Assembly: GCA_016703125.1 (NCBI GenBank)
Contig: JADJCR010000003.1
Location: 248,001-312,000, forward strand
Direction of reading: 5' to 3'
DNA: 64,000 nucleotides
From: Micrococcales bacterium
GTDB taxonomy: Bacteria; Actinomycetota; Actinomycetes; S36-B12; UBA10799
Part shown: piece after piece, positions 46,568 through 56,129 of the stretch
Position numbering within the stretch: the stretch's first letter is position 1
Layout of the letters: the number at the start of each line of letters is the position of its first letter
Made by a program: the position numbers and the translations under genes
Notes under the pieces: model-generated
Database searches by the model: none
Seen by the model: the letters and a program-made list of their open reading frames with translations, nothing else
What the model was told of the DNA's origin: nothing

Positions 46568-46727
46568 GGGAAGGGCTCCTCGGATGGGGGTCTGCCTCAA
46601 GATACGCAGCCGTCACTGCCGTTGTCGAGCCTGGGGTGGTCGGGCTGCCCCAACAGGGGATCGGCGCGCCACGGCTCGTGAGCAGCAACTGCACGTACCC
46701 CGCAGAAACCCGCGTTGGGTGGGGGTC

Positions 46728-46830
46728 GTGCAGTAGGTTGACGCTCGTCGCGCGGTGAACGTCAACCAACTGTATGGGCGTCAACCAACTGCATGGGCGT
46801 CAACCAACTGCATGGGCGTCAACGAACTGC
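46728..46830. repeat. cluster of 19-base operator-like repeats
   Basis: Direct copies at 46761, 46780, 46799 and a partial one at 46818 (core GCGTCAACCAACTGCATGG), 19 bases apart, plus one inverted copy at 46728-46745. On the minus strand each reads GTTGGTTGACGC. It lies 160-260 bases upstream of the secreted nuclease-fold gene and just after the stop of prpE, both on the minus strand. Candidate multi-site operator. Confidence 0.75.
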
Positions 46831-46853
46831 CGGCCCACTCACCCAGTGCCGCG

Positions 46854-48725
46854 TCAGCCCTTCAAGTACGGGGTGATGTCCTGTAGCACCCGGCCATCTT
46901 CAATCGTGGACGGCACCGCTTCCTCCCGGCCGTCGGCGATCCCACGCATCGTGCGGCGCAGGATCTTGCCGGAGCGGGTCTTCGGCAGTCCGGGCACGAC
47001 CACGACCTCCTTCATCGCGGCCACCGGCCCGACCAGTTCGCGTACCGTCGACACGATCTGCTTGCTCAGTTCGCCCGGATCGATGTCCGCCCCGGACTTG
47101 AGCACGACGAAGGCGCGGGGGGTCTGGCCCTTCATCGCGTCGTGCACACCGATGACCGCGCACTCGGCGACGTCCGGGTGGGTCGCGATCGCCGCCTCGA
47201 TGACGCCGGTCGACAGCCGGTGTCCGGCCACGTTGATGACGTCGTCCGTGCGACCCAGCACATACAGGTAGCCGTCCTCGTCGATGTAACCGCCGTCGCC
47301 GGTCGTGTAGAAACCGGGGAACGCGGCCAGGTAACCGTCGATGTAGCGCTGGTCGGCGTTCCACAGGGTCGGCAGCGTTCCGGGGGGCAAGGGCAGCCTG
47401 ATGACGATGCTTCCCTCCGTACCCGCCGGCACCTCTTGGCCCTGGCCGTCGAGGATGCGCACGTCGTAACCGGGCACGGCGACCGAGGGCGAACCCTCTT
47501 TGAGCGGCAGCTGCTCCAGCCCGCGGGGGTTGGCGGCGATAGGCCAGCCGGTTTCGGTCTGCCACCAGTTGTCCACCACCGGGATGCCCAGGGTCGCAGT
47601 GGACCACTGATAGGTGTCAGGGTCCAGGCGTTCCCCGGCCAGGAAGAGTGTCTGCAGACTCGAAATGTCGTGGCCGGCGATCAGCGCGCCTTCGGGGTCC
47701 TCCTTGCGGATCGCCCGGATCGCGGTGGGCGCGGTGAACAGCGCCTTCACGCCGTACTTGGCGATCACTCTCCAGAAGGCCGCCGGGTCAGGGGTGCCCA
47801 CCGGCTTGCCCTCGTAGACGACGGTGGCCGCACCGACGAGCAGCGGCGCGTACACGATGTACGAATGACCGACGACCCAGCCGACGTCCGAGGCCGCCCA
47901 CCAGGTGTCGCCCGGACCGATGTCATAGATGTTGGCCATCGACCAAGCCAGGGCCACCGCATGCCCGCCGTTGTCGCGGACCACGCCCTTCGGACGGCCG
48001 GTCGTCCCCGACGTGTAGAGGATGTACAGCGGATCAGTGGCACGCACATCCGTGCATGCGACAGGGGTGGCCTGAGCGACCAGCTCGTGCCAGTCGTAGT
48101 CCCTCCCGCCCATCTCCGCGGCCAGTTGCGGGCGCTGCAGAATCACGCACGCCTCCGGGGAGTGGGAGGCCTGCGCGAGCGCGTCGTCCAGCAGTGGCTT
48201 GTATGCGACGACGCGGCTGGGTTCGATGCCGCAGGAAGCCGAAAGGATGACCTTGGGTTCGGCGTCGTCGATGCGCGCGGCGAGCTCGTGGGCGGCGAAC
48301 CCGCCGAAGACCACCGAGTGCACGGCCCCGATGCGCGCACACGCCAGCATGGCGATGACTGCCTCCGGCACCATCGGCATGGACAGCACGACCCTGTCCC
48401 CGGCGCCGACTCCCAGGTCGGTGAGAACGCCGGCGAATGTGCTGACCTCGTCGAGCAACTGCGCGTAGGTCAGCGTCTTGGCGCTGGCGGTGACCGGACT
48501 GACGTAGTGCAGTGCGGGTTGATCACCCCGGCCGGCGGCCACGTGCCGGTCCACCGCGTTGTAGCAGGTGTTGAGCACGCCATCGGAGTACCAGCGGTAC
48601 AGGGGTGCGGCCGAGTCGTCGCAGATGACGGTGGGCTCAGTTGTCCACTCGATCGTGGCCGCTGCCTCGCGCCAGAAGGCGTCCGGCTCGGCCAGACTGC
48701 GCTCGTACTCCTGCCTGTAGCCCAT
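46854..48725 (-). CDS. prpE: propionyl-CoA synthetase
   Basis: 623 residues, acyl-CoA synthetase (AMP-forming). YILYTSGTTGRPKGVV (P-loop), SDVGWVVGHSYIVYAPLL, NWWQTETGWPIAANPRG, TTGDGGYIDEDGYLYVLGRTDDVINVAGHRLS, LPKTRSGKILRRTMR with the Lys that is often regulated by acetylation. The FWRVIAKYGVKALFTAPTAIRAIRKEDPEG block and the opening YRQEYERSLAEPDAFW point to PrpE/ACSS3 rather than acetyl-CoA synthetase. Makes propionyl-CoA; fits with ccr, epimerase and meaB elsewhere in the window. ATG 48725 has GAGGAG upstream. Confidence 0.9.
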   Translation of the reverse strand: MGYRQEYERSLAEPDAFWREAAATIEWTTEPTVICDDSAAPLYRWYSDGVLNTCYNAVDRHVAAGRGDQPALHYVSPVTASAKTLTYAQLLDEVSTFAGVLTDLGVGAGDRVVLSMPMVPEAVIAMLACARIGAVHSVVFGGFAAHELAARIDDAEPKVILSASCGIEPSRVVAYKPLLDDALAQASHSPEACVILQRPQLAAEMGGRDYDWHELVAQATPVACTDVRATDPLYILYTSGTTGRPKGVVRDNGGHAVALAWSMANIYDIGPGDTWWAASDVGWVVGHSYIVYAPLLVGAATVVYEGKPVGTPDPAAFWRVIAKYGVKALFTAPTAIRAIRKEDPEGALIAGHDISSLQTLFLAGERLDPDTYQWSTATLGIPVVDNWWQTETGWPIAANPRGLEQLPLKEGSPSVAVPGYDVRILDGQGQEVPAGTEGSIVIRLPLPPGTLPTLWNADQRYIDGYLAAFPGFYTTGDGGYIDEDGYLYVLGRTDDVINVAGHRLSTGVIEAAIATHPDVAECAVIGVHDAMKGQTPRAFVVLKSGADIDPGELSKQIVSTVRELVGPVAAMKEVVVVPGLPKTRSGKILRRTMRGIADGREEAVPSTIEDGRVLQDITPYLKG

Positions 48726-48844
48726 CTCTTGCTCCTCCGCGTCGACGACTCCAGGGCCAGTCTGGCCCACGGGACGCCACCGGGATAGCGGGAAAGGGGC
48801 CCGGTGTAGACGAACGGGTGGACGGGGCCGACCAATGGTGCCCG

Positions 48845-49555
48845 CTAGCCGGCCAGGCGCCAGGACTCGGCCGAATGCAGCATCCGCTGGACCTGCGGCA
48901 GGTCCTCGGGCAGACCGTAGTAGTCGAGCAGGAAGGCTCGCAGGGCCTGACCTGCCACCAGTCCCGGAGGCAGGCTCCGCGCGACCGGCATCGTGCGCAC
49001 CATGGCCGCCTGCTGGATGAAGGCGACCGGCGTGCGGTGGTAACGACCTCCGGCCGGCTCCCCGTACTCCAACGGCAGGTGCTCGTACCCGAGGCGGGTC
49101 CACTTGTGGATGTGGTCGTCGGGCACCTCGCACATTCCCGCGAGCAGGTGCCGCCCCCGCCGCCGGCAGTCATGCTGTCCCTGAGCCAGGAAGGCCTCGG
49201 TGACGCGCCCGAGCCATCCCCGTGGGAACGTCGTGCGAACGTGCTCGTCCACGGCGAAGAAGTGGAACAGCGACACGCCACGTCGGATGTTCGTGTGCAC
49301 CACGAACTCGCCCACGGGCCGGCCATCGCGCACGGCCAGCCAGATGTGAAGGACCACGTCCGGGACCGGCCAGCCGCGTGCCCGCCACTGCTCGAACTCG
49401 TCGAGCATGTGCGGGTAGTCGTCGAAGTGGCGCAGGTGGACCGCCGCCAGACCGTCGAGGGCGGCGCGCGTCTGCAGCGGTGTCAGGCTGCTTTCACCCA
49501 CATCCACGAAGTCCAGTGGGACGCCGGGAACGGAGAACGTCGGCAGGGGGTTCAC
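48845..49555 (-). CDS. unknown protein, GNAT-like fold
   Basis: 236 residues. No family recognised with confidence. The central part (VVLHIWLAVRDGRPVGEFVVHTNIRRGVSLFHFFAVDEHVRTTFPRGWLGRVTEAFLAQGQHDCRRRGRHLLAGMCEVPDDHIHKWTRLGYE) has the strand-loop-helix order of an acetyltransferase, but the acetyl-CoA loop is not clear. Gly/Pro-poor helical C-terminus. GTG start overlaps the stop of the Cache-HAMP gene (GTGA), so it is co-translated with it; it may act on or with that sensor. Confidence 0.65.
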   Translation of the reverse strand: MNPLPTFSVPGVPLDFVDVGESSLTPLQTRAALDGLAAVHLRHFDDYPHMLDEFEQWRARGWPVPDVVLHIWLAVRDGRPVGEFVVHTNIRRGVSLFHFFAVDEHVRTTFPRGWLGRVTEAFLAQGQHDCRRRGRHLLAGMCEVPDDHIHKWTRLGYEHLPLEYGEPAGGRYHRTPVAFIQQAAMVRTMPVARSLPPGLVAGQALRAFLLDYYGLPEDLPQVQRMLHSAESWRLAG

Positions 49556-50627
49556 AGGTGCTCCTTCCTGCGCAACGCCGCCCGCAGCTGGTCGGCTTTG
49601 CCGCTGAGATCCTCGAAGAAGTCCGTGCTGGTGATCTCGCGGACCGCCTCGTCCCGTTTGCTCTGGTCGATCTCCACCCGCAGGCGTTGCACCTCTTTGG
49701 TCAGGTGCCGTTCACGAGCCGCCACCTTCTCGGCCATCACCGCGAACGACTGGCCGAGTTCGTACATCTCGTCGGGGAAGCGGGACTTCACCAGGGACCG
49801 CACGTCGAGGTCGTACTCGCCGTCCGCGATCCGGCGCGTGGCGGCGGTCAGTCTGGCCAGTGGGCGCACCAAGGTGCTCGACAGGATCAGGACGAGCAGG
49901 AGCAGTGCGACGTAGCTCCCGCCGAGCACCACGAACATGTTGCGCTGGACGTCCTTCTGAACGGTGGCGACGTACGCCAGGGAGTAGTCGATCCCGATCG
50001 CCCCCACGACCTTGCCGTCCGAGTCGAGAATCGGGCTGTACACGGACACCCACGAGCCGTACTCGTCGGTGTACGGCGGTTCATCGGTCGTGCTCGTCAG
50101 GCCCTCGGCCATGCGCTGGTACGTCTGCTGGTCCGCGACGTTGGCCACCGGTTCCTTGTACATCACCCCGAACTGCGGGGTGTAGAAGTAGCCCGACGAG
50201 ACCGCGAAGTACAACTCGCCATCCTCAGGGTTCAGGTAGTACGTGTACGGGTTGGCTTCCGGGACGATGTCCTTGACCGAGAACAGTTGTCGTGCCAGAT
50301 CGACGTACGCCTGACTGTCGGGGTACCCGAGCCCGGCTGGATTCGACGGGTCGGGCACGGCTGGGACCGTGGCCAGCAAATCAGCGAACTGGTCTGCGTC
50401 CAGCGAGCGAGCCGCACCCACCGCCGTGTTGTTCAGCTCGGTCACGAGCCGGTCCCGGGCCTTGGTCCCCGCGTCGTGGATGACCCACACCGCGATGAAC
50501 CCGAAGACGATGCTGAACGCCCCGCGAACGCACCGAGCAACTTCCACTTCATGGCCACTCGCGGCCGCCGGTCGAATGCGGGCGACGCGACTGCCCGCTC
50601 GGCGACGGCGGTCATCGCCGTATCCAT
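49552..50627 (-). CDS. Cache-HAMP membrane receptor without output domain, one frameshift
   Basis: Predicted 358 residues. Basic cytoplasmic N-terminus, TM1 (LLGAFAGAFSIVFGFIAVWVI), extracytoplasmic Cache domain about 50-225 with the ligand-strand patterns YTYYLNPEDGELYFAVSSG and WVSVYSPILDSDGKVVGAIGIDYS, TM2 MFVVLGGSYVALLLLVLIL, HAMP (RPLARLTAATRRIADGEYDLDV), then a coiled coil and stop. No kinase, GGDEF or methyl-accepting domain follows. One base is missing in the C-run at 50520-50523; restoring it joins MKWKLLGAFAG to AFSIVFGF and gives a whole number of codons. Confidence 0.8.
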
Positions 50628-50711
50628 GGCATGCGCGAGCAGACGTGTCCCACATAGACCGCATCGGCAGAATCGGCGTGTGTGGTTAGGTACCCGTTCG
50701 GGGGTAGCCCG

Positions 50712-53166
50712 CTACTTCTTCACCTTCCACTTCTTGCTGAAGGAGTACGCGTTGTACTGGGCGGTGGCCGGCGCGGTGAGTTTCAGGGTCACCTTCAGCT
50801 TCTTCTTGCCGGTCGTCTTGATCGTGACCTTCCCCTTCTTGGAGATCGTGACCTTGGCGTACTTCTTGCCCTTCGGCTTCACCGTCACCTTGGCCTTCGC
50901 CTTCTGATTGGCGTTGGTCGTGACGGCCTTCTTGAGCAGGACGGTCTTGCCCTTGGGCTTGATCTTCTTGGCCGTCTTCACCGTGGCCGTCTGGGCGGCG
51001 CTCTGCGGGGTGACTGCGGCGGTCGCCGCGCTCGGCGGACCGTCGCCAGCGGCGTTCGTGGCGACCACTGTGAAGGTGTAGGCCTGACCGTTGGTCAGCC
51101 CGGGCACCGTGCAGCCCGTACCCCCGGTGGTGCAGGTCGACCCACCGGGCGCTGCGGTCACCGTGTACCGGAGATGGCCGCGCCGCCGTCGCTGGCCGGT
51201 GGGGACCAGGTCACCGAAGCGTCGGTGTTGCCTGGCGCGGCGGAGGCGGATTGCGGTGCACCCGGTGGGCCCGCTGGCGTCACTGCCGCCGACGGCGAAC
51301 TGGCTGCACTGTCCCCGGCGTCGTTGCGCGCCTTGACCGTGAAGGTATAGGGCTGGCCGTTGGTGAGCCCGGGTACCGTGCACTGCAGCGGGTCAGGATC
51401 CACCCCCGGTGTCGTGGAGCAGGTCGCTCCACCTGGGGAGGCGGTGACCGTGTACTTCCAGATCGGTAGGTCGGGGGTTGTGGTCGCCGCGGCAAAACTC
51501 ACGTTCGCATCCCCGTTGCCCGGGGTTCCGCTGATCGAGGCCGGAGCGGATGGCTTGGCGCCGTCGCAGCCGGGGAACTTGAACTTGGCGATCCTGGTAC
51601 GCCATGCGTTTCCGGAGTTATTGCTCTGCACGTACTCGTTGGTGTACCAGAACGTGCAGTCGTCGACCGGGTCGACGTTCATCGCCGAGTAGTCCCCCCA
51701 GCGACCGGAGTAGGTGGTGGAGCCTCCGGTCTGACACCTTGCGCCCGATGTACCGGATGGACGGGAACGAGTTCGGTCCAGGGGTGGCGTCAGATGTGCT
51801 GTAACCCAGAGCCGTGTTGCCCTGCTTGTCCATCGCGATGGAGGCCATCCACCGGAATGTGCTGCCGTTGGGATCGGCGGTCACGCCATCCTGATGGACC
51901 TGCGGGGTCGCGGCGTTCGGCTGGCGGATCTCGTACCAGCCGACTCCGGTCTGGCTGGTCAATCCGACGTTGCCGTCCATGGCCACCGTGTGGTTGGTCA
52001 CCAACGACTCATGATCGCCGTAGTTGCGGTACGCCAACCGGAACATGGTGCGGCCGCCGAGCGATTCGAGCCGCTGACTCGTCCCTGGCTGCGGGACGCA
52101 GCGGCCGCGGCCCACGCCCAGCCAACAGGCCCCTGTGTAGGGCGCTACGGGCAGAGATCGGTCCGGTGTAGGTCGAGTTGGCCGGCGTCGCCCAGTCGAC
52201 GTGGAACTTGTACATCGTCAACTTGTCGTTGTCCGTCCAGTGTTCGCTGAGGATGTAGTTGGGGGACCCCGCCGGGGGAGGCGTTGACCCGTCCGCGTCG
52301 GAGGGGAGCTGGGACCACTCTTCTGCGCGGTCAAAGCAGACCTGGGTGGCCGCGAGCCCAGCCAGCATGTTGGAGCGATCCAGCGCACAGGTCTTGGCGC
52401 CGGTGAAGCCCAGAATGTCGTCAAACATGTTGTACGTGACGTAGTAGCCGTCGGGCCAAACCCCGAACTTCGGGTAGTCGGGTAGGTCGGGGTACGTGAT
52501 TCGTACCGGTACCAGGCGCCGGTCGGGTCAGCGGTCTGGGAAACGGCGATGCACTCGTGGTACGCGGCCCCGTTGACGGAGAACTGGGAGACGAGCCACC
52601 GATCGGCGAACTGGTCGTGCAGGACAATGGGGGTCCCCGTCGTTGGTGGTCCCGCATTCGCCGACGCCTGTCCAGATGGTGTTGTTGGCGATCGGTCCCA
52701 GCAGGCTCGTGCCCGACTTGTCCCAGATCTGCATGTGCACATTGGTCATCTGGACGTAGTGGTTGGGACCGAACGTCGCCGACCGTGTCTGGCGGGTTGT
52801 ACCCGCGATGTTGCTGAGGCCCTCGAAACTTCCTGCCAGGGCGGGCATCTCGGTGTCGGGAGCAGGGCCGGTGTCGCTGGGTATGACGGGGGGAACCCAC
52901 GTGCCGCCGTTCAGGACCGCGTCGATCCGGTCCTGCGGGATGGGTCGGTTGATCACCGCGCGGGGGTTTGTGGGCTGTGTGGCACGACCGCTCTGACGGG
53001 CCAAATCCCTCAGCGGGGCGGATGTGCCGAGGGAGGTGATCTCCGAGACCTCCGGGCTGCTGTCGACGGGAGGACCGTCGGAGTCGGCCACGACCGGGGC
53101 AGTGACGATTATGCCGCCCAAGATTGCCAGTGCTGAGAAAATCGATGCGATGTGCCGTCGCGCCAT
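50712..53166 (-). CDS. large secreted Fn3 protein with shared C-terminal module, five frameshifts
   Basis: Predicted 817 residues. Signal peptide IFSALAILGGIIVTAPVVA; a N-terminal half rich in Trp/Tyr resembling secreted beta-propeller/neuraminidase-like proteins (VQMTNVHMQIWDKSG.., DQFADRWLVSQFS, GRWGDYSAMNVDPVDDCTFWYTNEYV); two Fn3 domains (PSAPASISGTPG, PGAPQSASAAPG..); then a Lys-rich C-terminal module of about 90 residues (KKIKPKGKTVLLKKAV.. ending FSKKWKVKK). Frame is broken by one-base indels near 51168, 51737, 52155, 52500 and 52629-52633 (two deletions, three insertions); after correction 2454 bases, a whole number of codons. ATG 53166 has GGGAGG ahead. Could be a true pseudogene, but all breaks are single bases. 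Confidence 0.78.
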
Positions 53167-53283
53167 GATGCCTCCCGGGGACCGCCCGTCACGGTACTCC
53201 CTAACATCCGCGGATGGGGCCTCTTCGGGCAACGGAAGATCCACGAGTACCTGTTTGTCGCCCCCAGCGCTCAGACTGGAGCC

Positions 53284-53442
53284 ATGATCACCACCATCGA
53301 GATCTCCGCCGACAGTGTCGACCACGCCCGGCAGGCGGCCATCGACCAGGCTCGCGCTCAGGGCTACACCCGGATCGAGGCGGTCTTCACCACGCCGATC
53401 GGCGACCGCCTGTATCGCGTGCAGATGACGGTCAGCCGCTAA
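53284..53442 (+). CDS. small protein, unknown
   Basis: 52 residues from ATG 53284, with TGGAG four bases ahead. A single beta-alpha-beta-like domain: TTIEISADSVDHARQAAIDQARAQGYTRIEAVFTTPIGDRLYRVQMTV. No family recognised. It sits in the divergent region between the Fn3 protein and the P-type ATPase. Confidence 0.55.
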   Translation: MITTIEISADSVDHARQAAIDQARAQGYTRIEAVFTTPIGDRLYRVQMTVSR

Positions 53443-53495
53443 CCGCCCTTTCGTGTGGCGGGCCCGCCGACCGGCACGGACCAGTCCACCGGGCG

Positions 53496-53501
53496 GATAA
53501 T
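53496..53501 (+). promoter_or_regulatory. -10-like hexamer upstream of the P-type ATPase
   Basis: GATAAT, a near-consensus -10. Transcription would start about 7 bases later, after the GTG at 53504, which argues against that GTG as the start. No good -35 seen. Confidence 0.4.
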
Positions 53502-53551
53502 GGGTGCAGGCGCAGGCGTCCCCGGGGGCGGTGAGATGCGTGGATGCGGAC

Positions 53552-56072
53552 ATGGAGCCGGTCACCCTCGGCCTGACCGCCGGGCAGGCCGCAGAGACGC
53601 TGGCCCGGGTCGGGCCCAACGCCATGGCGCACGTCCAGCCGGTGCCGCTGTGGCGGCAGTTCCTGGGCCAGTTCGTCCACTTCTTCGCCATCATGCTCTG
53701 GGCCGCGGCCGGGCTGGCGGTGGTCGGGGGCCTGCCGCAACTGGCCCTGGCCATCGTGCTGGTCGTCATCGTGAACGGTGTGTTCGCATTCGTGCAGGAG
53801 TACCGGGCCGAACGCGGGGCGGGCCGGCTGCGCGAACTCCTGCCCGCCCAGGTGACGGTTCTGCGCGACGGGGTGGAGGTGATCGTCGAGGCCACGGCTG
53901 TGGTGCCCGGCGATGTCGTGGTGCTGGGCGAGGGGGACCGGGTCCCTGCGGACATGACCTGCCTGCAGTCCACCGGCTTGTTGGTGGACACCTCCACCCT
54001 CACGGGGGAGAGCGTCCCCGAGCCCATCGGACCCGATGGTGGCCTGTACGCCGGGACCTTCGTCGTGCAGGGCGTGGGCAGGGCGGTGGTCGCTGCGACC
54101 GGCGACAGCACCCGGTTCGCTCAGATCGCGCGCCTCACCCTGTCCCAGGCCCGTCCGCACACCCCGCTCGAGGCGGACATCAGGCGCCTGGTGCGAACCA
54201 TCGCCGTGGTCGCCGCCAGCGTCGGGGTGGTCTTCTTCGTCGTGATGCTGCTGCTCGGCGTGCCGCCTGCGCAAGGGTTCATCTTCGGCATCGGGGTCAC
54301 GGTGGCGCTGGTCCCCGAAGGGCTGCTGCCGACGGTGACCCTCTCGCTCGCGGTCGGAGCCCAGCGGATGGCGGACCAGAACGCGCTCGTGCGGCGACTG
54401 GAGTCCGTCGAGACCCTCGGCGCCACCACGGTCATCTGCAGCGACAAGACCGGCACCATCACCGAGAACCGGATGAACGTTGTGGCGGTGTGGACCCCGG
54501 TCGGCGAGGCGGTCGTCGCCGGTGAGGGGTACGAGCCCGTGGCGCGTGTCGACTGTCCGGCCGTGGGGTTGGCCGCTGTCCAGGACGTGGCCACCGCGGC
54601 CCGCATGGCTTCGCGCGGGGGGATCCGGGAACGCGACGGCCAATGGCTGGCACACGGCGACCCGATGGATGCGGCCATCGACGCTCTGCTGCGCCGACTG
54701 GGGCTGGCGGAACCCGATACCCGCGACGAGGTTGAGTTCGTGCCCTTCGATCCGCTGCGCCGCATGAGTTCCTCCCGGAGGCCCGGTCGCACAGTGTGCA
54801 AGGGCGCCCCGGAGGCGGTGATGGGCGCCTGCCCGGTCGTTCCGGAGGGGCCGGGGACGCGCTGCACGGTTACGCGGTCCGTGGCTTGCGGGTGCTGGGC
54901 GTCGGGCAGCGCGACGACGCTGCCGGTGCGATGCAGTTGCTGGGCCTGCTGGCCTTCGAGGACCCTCCCCGGCACGGGGTCGTAGACGCGGTGAAGTTGT
55001 GCCGTCAGGCCGGCATCCACCTGGCCATGATCACCGGCGACCACCCCAAGACGGCGCGGGCGATCGCTCGGGAGATCGGGCTGGCGCTGCCGATTCTCCG
55101 ATCGTGCAGGGTGATGACCTGCCCGCAGACGAGGCCGCCCTCGGGGAGCTGGTGGATCACGACGGCATCGTGCTCGCTCGCGTCTCACCGGAGGACAAGT
55201 TGCGGATCGCCCGTGCGCTGCAGTCGCGGGGTCATGTCGTGGCGATGACCGGCGACGGTGTCAACGACGCTCCGGCATTGCGGGAGGCCGACATCGGCGT
55301 GGCGATGGGGGAGGGCGGCACGGACGTCGCTCGCGAGGCTGCCGACCTCGTCCTGCTCGACGACCACTTCGCGACGATCGTGGCGGCCGTCCGGCAGGGC
55401 GGGGCACCTTCCTGAACGCCCGGCGCTTCCTGACCTACCACCTGACCGACAACGTGGCCGAACCGCACCCTTCCTCGTTTGGGCGCTGTCCGCCTCGCGC
55501 ATTTCCCGCTCGCTCTGGGCGTGCTGCAGATCCTGGCCCTGGACCTGGGGACGGACACCCTGCCGGCTATCGGCCTCCGGGCTGAGCAGCCGGCGAAGCG
55601 CGTCCTGCGCAGGCCGCCGGTCTCTGGTGGGTTGCTGGACCGGACCGTGGCCGTGCGGGCCTTCGGGGTGCTGGGTCCGACCGAGGCCGTTGCGGAGCTT
55701 GGCGTCTTTGTCGCTGCCTTGTTCGCGGCGGGATGGCGACCCGGTGCGGCCTGGCCCACCGGTGGGGCTTTGTTGGCCGCCTCGGGCGCGGCCTTCTTGA
55801 CGGTGGTGGTCATGCAGTGCGCCAACGCATTCGCTTGCCGGAGCACCCGGTTGTCAGCCTGGCGGCTGCGGTGGCACGGCAACAGGTTACTGGTGGTGGC
55901 GGTGCTTGGGGCGCTGGCCTTCGGGGTGGCCTGTCTGGTCGTCCCGCCCGCGGCCACCGTGCTGAGGCAGGCCTGGCCACCGCTGGCGGTACTGCCGCTC
56001 ATCATCGCGAGCGCGCCGCTGCTCTGGACCGTGGATGGGTTGTGGAAGGCATGGAGTCACCGCGGCCGGTGA
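53552..56072 (+). CDS. P2-type cation ATPase, five frameshifts
   Basis: Predicted 841 residues from ATG 53552 (GTGs at 53531 and 53540 are also in frame). Order: N-terminal LTAGQAAETLARVGPNAM, actuator loop LTGESVPEP, TM4 VALVPEGLLPTVTLSLA, phosphorylation site CSDKTGTITENRMN, nucleotide site KGAPE, hinge VVAMTGDGVNDAPALREADIGVAM, then C-terminal helices to LLWTVDGLWKAW. PEGLL in TM4 is typical of the Na/K-type P2 group, but the ion is uncertain. One base is missing near each of 54854, 55087, 55400, 55463 and 55502; restoring all five gives a whole number of codons. All five are losses in the 3' half, so real decay cannot be excluded. Confidence 0.8.
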
Positions 56073-56117
56073 CGCAGTTGGGGCGCCCCCCCGGGTGTGG
56101 AGGGCGCCCCAACTGCG
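56073..56117. terminator. strong bidirectional hairpin terminator
   Basis: Perfect 16-base stem CGCAGTTGGGGCGCCC / GGGCGCCCCAACTGCG with a 13-base loop, between the convergent P-type ATPase and IgGFc-type genes. No T-run on either side. Confidence 0.8.
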
Positions 56118-56129
56118 TGGTGCTGGAGG

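Noticed and set aside
46728..46830. CRISPR array at the 19-base repeats
   Set aside because: Units are contiguous with no unique spacers, include an inverted copy, and no cas genes are nearby.
50712..51000. Lys-rich C-terminus as a histone-like DNA-binding domain
   Set aside because: It follows a signal peptide and Fn3 domains and has alternating beta pattern, so it is extracellular.
53284..53442. Toxin-antitoxin unit with neighbouring genes
   Set aside because: A single small gene without a partner of matching size; nothing else supports it.
50712..56072. Programmed frameshifting in the Fn3 and P-type ATPase genes
   Set aside because: Ten breaks of mixed direction at unrelated sites do not fit a programmed site; error or decay is simpler.
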